From contig REDL01000064.1 in assembly GCA_007693505.1 (NCBI GenBank), forward strand, positions 124,001-188,000: 64,000 nt of DNA, given 5' to 3'. Under the pieces are notes generated by a model. It saw only the letters and a list, made by a program, of their open reading frames with translations. It was not told the DNA's origin and made no database searches. Of this stretch, positions 57,284-64,000 are shown piece by piece (the first letter of the stretch is position 1; each line of letters begins with the position of its first letter). The DNA comes from Desulfovibrionales bacterium. GTDB lineage: Bacteria; Desulfobacterota; Desulfovibrionia; Desulfovibrionales; Desulfonatronaceae. The position numbers were made by a program, and so were the translations under genes.

Positions 57284-58279
57284 TCAGCGGCAAGAGTCCC
57301 TGTTCGTACAAGGACCGACTATGCGTGGCAATATCGCCGGTTGTGCGGCTGGGGCGTGCCTGCTTTGCAGTGCCAGGCAGCCTCCCTGACAGCGGAGCAT
57401 GAAGTCCTTGCAGGCCAAGCACTCCGAGGTGACGCTTTCATGGCGCACCGGGCGGACAAGCTTTGCGAAATGGCCCAGTACTGAGTTTCTGTCCGCAAAG
57501 ACCGTGATGTCATCGATTTTCATGTCGTACATGGGCAGGCAGTATGATGCGGAAAGGTCTGGGTGGACATCGACAGACGGTTGGCAGATTCCACTGAACT
57601 TCGAGGAGACCCGTTCAAGATAGCGGCGGTCTTTCTCGTTGAGGTCGCAAAGCCGGACGCTACAGTCCAGCCCGGTCCGAACATCGCGTGATTCACAGGC
57701 TTTCACGAAGCCGACGATATGCGAGATGACGGACTTAGCGTCCCTGAGCTGATAGTGATTGTTGCTTGCGCTACCGCTGGGCCGCGAAATATCGTATCGG
57801 ACGAAACGAACGCCGTAATCGTCAATGGCTTCAAGAAGATAGTCGTAGTCGAGATTCGTTGGGGAGAAGTTTTTGGAAAACGTCACCCTGCCCCCCAGAG
57901 CCGTCAGGTCGCGCAGGTTCGCCTTGATCCGCGAAAGCTGAAGGTCGGAATAATTCCGGGGATGATTGTAGTTGACGACGATGTTGGAGGCATGTTCAGC
58001 GAGAGTCTTCGCGATATGTTCCGCGAATAGGCAATTGGTGAAGACGACAATGTTCAATCCCCGGAGCTTGGTTTCCTTGATCATGGTTTCCAGTTCCGGA
58101 TGGAGAGTTGGTTCCCCGCCGATGAACGCGATGGTCTGGATGCCGGCCTTTTTCGACCACCCCAGGAGCCTGTCGAAGTCGTCGGCGGAGATGTCGTGAG
58201 GATGGCGGCTCCGCGTTTCCCGCGCAAAGCAATAGTCGCAGGAAATGTTGCACCGATATGTTGTGAATACCTTGATCAT
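57284..58279 (-). CDS. Radical SAM protein with SPASM-like C-terminus
   Basis: The 331-residue protein (from the ATG at 58279) has the radical SAM cluster motif C10-x3-C14-x2-C17 in TTYRCNISCDYCFARE, the SAM-binding IAFIGGEPTLHPE, and a Cys-rich C-terminus (CQPSVDVHPDLSASYCLP and CLACKDFMLRCQGGC) that fits one or two auxiliary [4Fe-4S] clusters of SPASM/twitch type. SPASM enzymes modify peptides, proteins or sugars, or mature other enzymes. It starts 67 bp after the ATPase gene of the importer and is followed by the molybdoenzyme fusion. The frame could begin upstream at 58336, but the conserved start is at 58279. Confidence 0.9.
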   Translation of the reverse strand: MIKVFTTYRCNISCDYCFARETRSRHPHDISADDFDRLLGWSKKAGIQTIAFIGGEPTLHPELETMIKETKLRGLNIVVFTNCLFAEHIAKTLAEHASNIVVNYNHPRNYSDLQLSRIKANLRDLTALGGRVTFSKNFSPTNLDYDYLLEAIDDYGVRFVRYDISRPSGSASNNHYQLRDAKSVISHIVGFVKACESRDVRTGLDCSVRLCDLNEKDRRYLERVSSKFSGICQPSVDVHPDLSASYCLPMYDMKIDDITVFADRNSVLGHFAKLVRPVRHESVTSECLACKDFMLRCQGGCLALQSRHAPAAQPAILPRIVGPCTNRDSCR

Positions 58280-58346
58280 TTGGAAAAGCTCTTTGGTTCT
58301 TTTTCCCGTATCCGGCCCGCGATATCGCGTTGTCAACGTTCCTCCG

Positions 58347-59465
58347 CTACCCTTTCAGACTTCGGCCAGTGATTCCATCAAAAAAGAGCATTTTTTCCGG
58401 ATGATCGACCTTGACGGCCAGCGTGGTCCCAATTTCGGCTCCTTGAAAGTCCGCGGCGGCGACAAGAATTCGGGCTTCTCCGAAATCATTGCGGACGGTC
58501 AGAACGGATCGCGGTCCCAGGGGTTCGATGTCGACCAATTCTCCCTGTGACGTAGCCGAGGAGGGCGTCGTGACGGAGAGGTTCTCTGGGCGCAGGCCGA
58601 CGTCGAATCCATTCGAGGCCGCGGCAAGGGCGGTGGACAAGTTTGGAGGCAAAGGCAGGCGGAATCCGAAGAACTCCAGCTTGGCGGGTTCGCCCGGCGA
58701 AATACGACCCTGGAGGATATTGATCAGAGGCGAGCCAATGAATTCGGCCGTCAGACGATGTGCTGGACGGTCATAGAGAGTCTGAGGTGAATCGACCTGA
58801 ACGACTTCTCCGGACTGAAGCATGATCACCGTATCCGCCACGGCCAGAGCCTCATGGTAGTCCGGAGTGGCCAACAGGAAGGTTTTCCCGGACTCTTTCT
58901 GGAGCCTGCGTAGCTCGGAACGCAGTTCGATCCGGAGTTTGGCGTCAAGGCTGGACAGGGGCTCATCCAGCAGAAAAATGGCTGGATTCCTGATCAGAGC
59001 CCGGCCAAGGGCGATACGCTGTTTCTCTCCGCCGCTCATGGTTCCCGGAAGACGGTCGAGAATGCGACCGATATGGAGTGTTTCCGCGATCCCTAGGACT
59101 CGCTCCCGGATTTCGGTTTCAGGAACACCCTGGATCAACAAGGGGTTGGCGATGTTCAGATATCCGCTCTTGTTCGGGTAAAGGGCCAGGTTGTCGAACA
59201 TCATGGCCACATCGCGGTCTTTCGGCTCCAAGCCGCCGACATCGCGTCCATTGATCAAAACGGAACCGGATGTCGGTTCATCCAGGCCGGAGATAATCCG
59301 CAACGTCGTCGTCTTTCCCGCTCCGGCCGCGCCAAGGAGCACCGTCAGCGAGTTCCGGGGAACGGTAAACGCGACGTCCTGCAAGGCTGTCGCCTTGCCG
59401 AAGCTTTTCCGGATGTTGCGGATTTCCAGACACGGCTCGGAAGCGGTTTCAGTTTGCCGGTTCAC
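58347..59465 (-). CDS. ABC importer ATPase 2 (CUT1/GlpS type), degenerate Q- and H-loops
   Basis: The 372-residue protein has Walker A LLGAAGAGKTTTLRI, signature MSGGEKQRIALGRAL and Walker B IFLLDEPLSSLD, and an OB-type C-terminal region (about 240-372) as in MalK-like ATPases. Two conserved loops are altered: the Q-loop reads MMFDNLALYP (Asp for Gln) and the H-loop reads ATPDYHEAL (Pro for His). It starts at a GTG at 59465 with GGTGG 7 bases upstream, overlapping the other ATPase gene by 17 bp. The other ATPase carries the reciprocal defect, so the pair should form one active and one degenerate ATP site. Confidence 0.92.
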   Translation of the reverse strand: MNRQTETASEPCLEIRNIRKSFGKATALQDVAFTVPRNSLTVLLGAAGAGKTTTLRIISGLDEPTSGSVLINGRDVGGLEPKDRDVAMMFDNLALYPNKSGYLNIANPLLIQGVPETEIRERVLGIAETLHIGRILDRLPGTMSGGEKQRIALGRALIRNPAIFLLDEPLSSLDAKLRIELRSELRRLQKESGKTFLLATPDYHEALAVADTVIMLQSGEVVQVDSPQTLYDRPAHRLTAEFIGSPLINILQGRISPGEPAKLEFFGFRLPLPPNLSTALAAASNGFDVGLRPENLSVTTPSSATSQGELVDIEPLGPRSVLTVRNDFGEARILVAAADFQGAEIGTTLAVKVDHPEKMLFFDGITGRSLKG

Positions 59466-60582
59466 AATGATCCACCTTTGTTTCGTGAAGATCGATTCGA
59501 AGGTTCGAATCCGCGTCGAAAATGTGAAGAGTATTGAGGTCAAAGGCAATGTCCACGGCTTCTTCCGTCCTCGGCGGCAATACGGCGGCAGAGTCAAGGA
59601 TATGGACGGCCTGCCCACCTATCTCGACGGTGATCACTCTTTCCGACCCCATTGTTTCCACCCGGGAAACAAGACCAGAAGCGTCTCCAGAACCGGGAGA
59701 AACAAGGCGCAGGCTTTCCGGGCCCACTCCCAGGATCACCCTGCCGGAGGGTATGGACACGAGGTTCAAGGTTGATGACAGGTTGAGGGAAAAAACACCA
59801 TGCTCAAAATACAGTTGGTCCGCATGGTGCTTGAAGCGGCCCTGAAAGAGGTTCATGGGTGGTGAGCCGAGAAAGCCGGCGACAAAAACATGCCCCGGGC
59901 GTCGGCAGATTTCCGTGGTGAGTTCCACTTGAACGATTTTTCCGGCATTCATAACAGCGATCTTGTTCGCCAGGGACAGGGCCTCGATCTGGTCGTGGGT
60001 GACGTAGATGATAGTCAGGCCGATCTCCTGCTGCAAACGGCGCAGTTCCCTGCGCATGGCCAGCCGGGATTCCGCTTCGAGGTTGGAAAGCGGCTCGTCG
60101 AGTAGCAGAATGTCCGGTTTCGTGACCAGGGTCCGCCCGATGGCCACGCGTTGCAGTTCCGAGCCGCCCAACTCTCTGGCCGGTATTTTCAGCCGTTCCG
60201 TGATTCCTAGGAGTTCTGCGACTTCAAAGACCGCCTTGCTGATTTCCCGACGCGGCTTTTTTCTTATTTCCAGGCCGAAGGCGAGATTTTTGTAGACTGT
60301 CATGGAAGTGAAGACCGCGTAATCCTGGAAAACCAGCCCGATGTTTCGTTTCCCGGCCGGAATTTTCACGACGGATTGTCCATCGACATGAATGTCTCCG
60401 GATGTCGGCTGTTCAAGGCCGACGATCATGTTCAGAGTCGTGGATTTCCCGCACCCGGACGAGCCGAGCAAGGCGATAGTTTCCCCAGCGGAGATGGTCA
60501 GGTCAATATCATCCACCGCGACAACCGCCCCGTTGTCATATTCTTTTCGCAGGGCGACGAGTTCCAGTTTCGGCTTGCTCAT
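59449..60582 (-). CDS. ABC importer ATPase 1 (CUT1/GlpT type), degenerate signature motif
   Basis: The 377-residue protein has Walker A LLGSSGCGKSTTLNM, Q-loop GLVFQDYAVF, Walker B ILLLDEPLSNLE and H-loop YVTHDQIEAL intact, but the signature reads ARELGGSELQRVAIG instead of LSGGQ. The ATG at 60582 overlaps the permease stop (ATGA). The following ATPase gene overlaps its end. With ATPase 2 it powers the importer at the inner membrane. The C-terminal part (about 240-377) is MalK-like. Confidence 0.93.
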   Translation of the reverse strand: MSKPKLELVALRKEYDNGAVVAVDDIDLTISAGETIALLGSSGCGKSTTLNMIVGLEQPTSGDIHVDGQSVVKIPAGKRNIGLVFQDYAVFTSMTVYKNLAFGLEIRKKPRREISKAVFEVAELLGITERLKIPARELGGSELQRVAIGRTLVTKPDILLLDEPLSNLEAESRLAMRRELRRLQQEIGLTIIYVTHDQIEALSLANKIAVMNAGKIVQVELTTEICRRPGHVFVAGFLGSPPMNLFQGRFKHHADQLYFEHGVFSLNLSSTLNLVSIPSGRVILGVGPESLRLVSPGSGDASGLVSRVETMGSERVITVEIGGQAVHILDSAAVLPPRTEEAVDIAFDLNTLHIFDADSNLRIDLHETKVDHCEPAN

Positions 60583-61442
60583 TGCTTGATCGCTCCGAAG
60601 GTCATGCCGCGTGCCAAGTGAGACTGGATAAAGTAGCCGACGACAATCAGGGGCAGCATGGCCAGGACGGCCAAAGCCGCCTGGACGCCGTAGAGTGTGC
60701 CGGCGGTGGCCGTGACGTACTTGGCTAGCTGCACGGGAATGGTGTTGATGTTGCTGTAGGACAGTACAAGGGCGAAGAGAAATTCGGACCAGTTCAGAAT
60801 GAAGATGAACATTGTCGTCGCAAACAGGCCGCCTTTTATCAAAGGTATGGTCACGGTGAGGTGTGCTGCCAGTCGCGACTTGCCGTCGATCATGGCCGCC
60901 TCCTCGATCTCTCTGGGAAGATCGTCCACGAAGCTTTTCAGCATCCACGTTGAAAACGGCAAGGTGATGGCCACATAGATGGCAATCAGCCCGGTGTACG
61001 TGTCCGTAAGGCCGATATTGGAAAAAATGATCACGAAGGGCACGGCGATGGCGGCTGGTATAAACATTCTTCCGGAAAGGATAACCAGAGGAGTCCACTT
61101 GCTGTTTTTTGCGTAGCGGGAGATGCCGATGGCCGAAAACAAGCCGATGGAGACCGAAAGAAGGGTCGCCGTCACCGAGGCGATGATCGAGCCGATGACG
61201 GCGCTTGTCGCCGCCTGACTGACCCCTCCGACCCCGTAAGCGCGAATCGCGTCCGGATCGAACAGGGTCTTGAAGTTGATCAGTGTGGGCTCCGAAGGGA
61301 TCCAGATCGCTGGGGAGGCGTTCCAGTCCGTCGGTGGCTTGATGGCCGTCATGACGATCCAGAAAATCGGAAAAAGGGTCAGGATCAGGGCGACCAGCAG
61401 AATAATCGCCTGAAGCCGGGTAAGTTTCTTGGGTTCCGTCAT
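60579..61442 (-). CDS. ABC importer permease 2 (MalG type)
   Basis: The 287-residue inner-membrane protein has about six membrane segments and the EAA loop EIEEAAMIDGKSRLAAHLTV, followed by IPLIKGGLF, which contacts the ATPase. It is the MalG/CUT1-type second permease. The ATG overlaps the stop of the first permease (ATGA), and its stop overlaps the ATPase 1 start (ATGA). Confidence 0.93.
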   Translation of the reverse strand: MTEPKKLTRLQAIILLVALILTLFPIFWIVMTAIKPPTDWNASPAIWIPSEPTLINFKTLFDPDAIRAYGVGGVSQAATSAVIGSIIASVTATLLSVSIGLFSAIGISRYAKNSKWTPLVILSGRMFIPAAIAVPFVIIFSNIGLTDTYTGLIAIYVAITLPFSTWMLKSFVDDLPREIEEAAMIDGKSRLAAHLTVTIPLIKGGLFATTMFIFILNWSEFLFALVLSYSNINTIPVQLAKYVTATAGTLYGVQAALAVLAMLPLIVVGYFIQSHLARGMTFGAIKQ

Positions 61443-62404
61443 CGATTGCCCTCCAGAAGTCGATCCCGCACCGGCAAGAGCATGAGGTGGATCAGCGTCA
61501 ATGAGCCGATCAGGACGAGAAAGGCAGCCGCCGCAGCGTATGCCAGCTGGAAATCGTTGAAAGCGAGTTTGTAGATGTAGAGGCTGATGGTTTCTGTTGA
61601 AGAACCCGGTCCGCCCCTGGTTAGCATGAACACTTCGTCGAAAAGCTTGATCACTTCCATGGCCCGGATGATGAAAGCCACGATGATCACGGGCTTGAGC
61701 ATGGGCATGACCACTCTCCAGAAGACCTGGCCAGGGCTTGCTCCGAGAATGATCGCCGCTCGAACCGGATTTTCGGGGATGGATTTCAGTCCAGAGAGCA
61801 AGATCAGGAAAAACAGCGGGGTCCAGTGCCAGACCTCGGTGATAATCACCGCGGCCACGGCATGGTTCGGGCTGCGAAACCACTGGACCGCTGCTTCGGC
61901 GCCGAAGATGATCTCCAGGATTTGGTTGATTGGGCCGTTGGATTGAAAAAGCATCCAGAATATGTAGCCGACCACCACGGGGAGGACCATCATTGGGGTC
62001 AAAAAGGCCGAGAACAGGAGCGATTTTCCCCGAAACTCGCGAAGAAACAGAACGGCGAGACCAAGTCCCAGGGAAAATTCCAACACCAGGCAGATGCCGG
62101 AAATCAACAATGTCCGGACAACAGCATGGACAAAGCGGTTGTCCCAGAACAACAGCTCGCTGTAATTCTCAAAGCCGATCAGATTGGCCTCCAGCAAGGT
62201 CCCGCGTGTCGGGGTCCAATTGGTGAAGCTCATGTACAGCGCGACCAGCAAGGGGATGACGAGGACGAATAGCGAGACCAGCAGTCCAGGCACGGTCATG
62301 TACCGGGAAATGCCCCGCCCGCTTTTTTTCCCGCGCGCCTCGGGCGTGGGGACAGCGTTTTGCTGGTCGATTGTGGTGGTCTTTGAACTCGCTTCAGTCT
62401 TCAT
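61439..62404 (-). CDS. ABC importer permease 1 (MalF type)
   Basis: The 321-residue inner-membrane protein has a polar N-terminus (about 1-35), about six membrane segments, and the EAA loop ENPVRAAIILGASPGQVFWRVV. It is the CUT1 first permease. The ATG at 62404 has AGGA 9 bases upstream; a GTG 6 bp upstream is too close to the site. It overlaps permease 2 by 4 bp. A strong hairpin lies in the spacer before it. Confidence 0.93.
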   Translation of the reverse strand: MKTEASSKTTTIDQQNAVPTPEARGKKSGRGISRYMTVPGLLVSLFVLVIPLLVALYMSFTNWTPTRGTLLEANLIGFENYSELLFWDNRFVHAVVRTLLISGICLVLEFSLGLGLAVLFLREFRGKSLLFSAFLTPMMVLPVVVGYIFWMLFQSNGPINQILEIIFGAEAAVQWFRSPNHAVAAVIITEVWHWTPLFFLILLSGLKSIPENPVRAAIILGASPGQVFWRVVMPMLKPVIIVAFIIRAMEVIKLFDEVFMLTRGGPGSSTETISLYIYKLAFNDFQLAYAAAAAFLVLIGSLTLIHLMLLPVRDRLLEGNR

Positions 62405-62484
62405 TCTCACGCTTCCTCTGTTCTATTCGGCACGGGAGCGAACCATTTTCGGAAATATCGGGTTTTCCAGGATCGGGTTTTCCG

Positions 62485-62524
62485 GGCATGCCGGTCGCGC
62501 TTTTCACAGGGCGACCAGCATGCC
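62485..62524 (-). promoter_or_regulatory. Intercistronic hairpin between binding protein and permease genes
   Basis: GGCATGCCGGTCGC (62485-62498) and GCGACCAGCATGCC (62511-62524) pair at 13 of 14 positions across a 12-base loop, 18 bp after the binding-protein stop. No long T-run follows. This kind of stem often protects the 3' end of binding-protein mRNA and lowers downstream expression. Confidence 0.65.
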
Positions 62525-62542
62525 TTGAGGGTATCTACCGAT

Positions 62543-64000
62543 TTACCACTTGTCCGCGCCGCTGGCCTTGCGAATGGGTTCAGCCAGGTTTTTGGCCAGA
62601 GCCAGCCAGGACTTGAGCACTTTTTCCCTCCCGGTCCGCCGTGTGATCCGTTCAAAGGCTCTGGCCGCGTCGTCCAGGGCTTGCTTGGGGCTCTTTGAAC
62701 CGGTCATGCAGGCATTGACCTCTCTGTCCAGAGCGTCCTGGTACTCAAATCCGCCTGGAAGGCAGAAGTCCGGAACGGTGTTGACCATGTTGTCGTAAAG
62801 GATCTGGAGGTACTCGAGGGAGTAGGTGTCGATGAGCCGCTGGGTAGGAGCGAGCATGTGATTTCTCCGGTAAGGGTCCGAGTATCCGCCAAGGTAGGGG
62901 ATGGCGTCTGCGGAGATAGTCGGGGAAGTCATCCACTGGGCGTAGGCATAGGCCAACTCGGGGTTGGCCGAATACCTGGAGACCGCATATCCATATCCCC
63001 AGCAGAACAGACCCGCGTACAGCAGCGTTCCGTCGGCCAGAGTGTCCGCAGGCATGACCGTGGCCCTGATGTTTCCAGTTGTGGCCGGACCAGTGGACGG
63101 GGCCTTGGAGTATTTGTACCCGGACGGCCAAACAATGTTCATGAATCCTTCACCCCGGCCAAAGGCGTTGTAGTTCGAGGACCAGGTGAAGCTGAAGGCG
63201 TCGGGGTGCAGGAACTCATTCATGGCCAGCATGTCTTCCAGAGCAGCGACGCCTTCATCGGAATTGAAGGTCGGATTCAGCTCGTTGTCGAAATAGAGCC
63301 GACCCTTGGAAATGAGCCGCTGCATGAACATCCATTTGACGTAGTACGGGGATCTGTACTCCAGGCTGCCGTAGAAGCCTTCCGATGGGTTGTGCATGAA
63401 TTTTGCCAGGTTATAGTACTCCTTCCAGGTGTGCGGCACGTCCAGCTTGTATCCGTGGGCGTCCTCGAAGGCCTTGGCCTTGTTGGGATCGTCGAGATGA
63501 TCGGAGCGGCAGAGCAGTGTGATCTGATCTCCGTCGTTCAGCAGTCCGGCGACACGACCGTTGTAGAGCTGGGCATGGTGGCTGGCGGGAAAGACGACCC
63601 CCCACTCCGGATGGAACAGTTCCGGGTCATATTGTTCGGTCCATTCGGTCAGATCGTAGATTACGCCAGCGTCGATCCAATCGGGGTAGGACATGGCGGT
63701 GGGCATCATCACATCGTAGGTTCCGGTCCTTGCGACCGCTTCCTGCATGCCCTTGGTATGCACAACTTCATCCGGTTCCTCGATAAACTGTAACGTAATG
63801 CCCAGTTCGTCTCTCCACTTGTCCACATAGGGAGTCATGTTGCCGATGGAGCCCGTGGGGATGAGCAGGGTCAAGGTTTTCTTTTCGGCCTTGGCCGCGG
63901 CGGCCTTGGCCAGTTCCCAGGCCCGCTCCTCGGCGGCGTGGATTGCGGCGAACGCCTTGGTAGCGCCCAGGGGGGACAAACTGACGGCATTGGCCACGAA
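62543..64000 (-). CDS. ABC importer periplasmic substrate-binding protein, 5' end outside window
   Basis: The frame is open at the right edge, so the N-terminus is missing; 485 codons are seen. The first residues (VANAVSLSPLGATKAFA) look like the end of a signal peptide. LTLLIPTGSIGNMTPYVDKW, TGTYDVMMPTAMSYPDWIDAG and GVIYDLTEW fit CUT1-type extracellular solute-binding proteins (family 1). It would bring a polyol, sugar or glycerol-type substrate to the permeases. It heads the importer genes on this strand; the start and any regulator lie outside. The substrate is not read from the sequence. Confidence 0.9.
   Translation of the reverse strand, partial: FVANAVSLSPLGATKAFAAIHAAEERAWELAKAAAAKAEKKTLTLLIPTGSIGNMTPYVDKWRDELGITLQFIEEPDEVVHTKGMQEAVARTGTYDVMMPTAMSYPDWIDAGVIYDLTEWTEQYDPELFHPEWGVVFPASHHAQLYNGRVAGLLNDGDQITLLCRSDHLDDPNKAKAFEDAHGYKLDVPHTWKEYYNLAKFMHNPSEGFYGSLEYRSPYYVKWMFMQRLISKGRLYFDNELNPTFNSDEGVAALEDMLAMNEFLHPDAFSFTWSSNYNAFGRGEGFMNIVWPSGYKYSKAPSTGPATTGNIRATVMPADTLADGTLLYAGLFCWGYGYAVSRYSANPELAYAYAQWMTSPTISADAIPYLGGYSDPYRRNHMLAPTQRLIDTYSLEYLQILYDNMVNTVPDFCLPGGFEYQDALDREVNACMTGSKSPKQALDDAARAFERITRRTGREKVLKSWLALAKNLAEPIRKASGADKW

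Overview
The window (about 64 kb, GC-rich coding DNA with more AT-rich spacers) looks like chromosomal DNA of a sulfate-reducer-type deltaproteobacterium, probably of the Desulfovibrionales (a Desulfonatronum-like organism is my guess, inferred from gene content and not from a search). Pointers are an AhbB-type siroheme decarboxylase beside hemL, cbiG and cbiH (haem and cobalamin made from siroheme), a MucR/Ros-type zinc-finger regulator, a secreted five-haem cytochrome c, a long acyl-CoA-dehydratase-activase pair, a bifunctional PutA with an ACT regulator and a UPF0210 protein, and LPS heptose genes.

Layout. 1-6.8 kb (minus): heptosyltransferase (cut by the left edge), rpe, glpX, an unknown protein, an acyl-CoA synthetase, hldD. 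7.4-12.6 kb (plus): MucR-like regulator, ahbB, hemL, cbiG, cbiH. 12.6-17.9 kb (minus): RRM protein, tRNA-Asp and tRNA-Val, and an XRE-PAS-GAF histidine kinase cut short by an in-frame TGA. 18.6-25.4 kb (minus): a cysteine/homocysteine cluster (cysK, metY, Rrf2 regulator with a palindromic operator) followed by hyuB and hyuA. 25.7-30.5 kb: zinc-ribbon protein and MFS carrier (plus), then the overlapping ahcY-fthC-pgeF operon and tRNA-His (minus). 30.7-38.1 kb (plus): murA, tRNA-Arg, cupin, patatin, mutL, rtcB, tRNA-Pro. 38.8-48.5 kb: cytochrome c, remnants of a mobile Rpn-type unit, PPC protein, the activase pair, a small unknown, yhhQ, and an SRP RNA gene (ffs). 48.8-54.1 kb (plus): putA, ACT protein, UPF0210. 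54.4-64 kb (minus): a CUT1-type ABC importer (binding protein, two permeases, two non-equivalent ATPases), a radical SAM/SPASM protein and a molybdopterin oxidoreductase with a fused class I glutamine amidotransferase.

The most unusual coding region is the right end: an importer, a SPASM protein and a molybdoenzyme-amidotransferase fusion on one strand, which may form one pathway of unknown substrate. The other strong theme is intergenic. At least four families of short, non-coding, inverted-repeat elements (called A-D here) are scattered through the window. Family A copies carry flanking direct repeats, and one family C copy is inserted into a family B copy with an exact 8-bp target duplication, so these are mobile MITE-like elements. 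No CRISPR array, rRNA, complete IS or prophage was seen.
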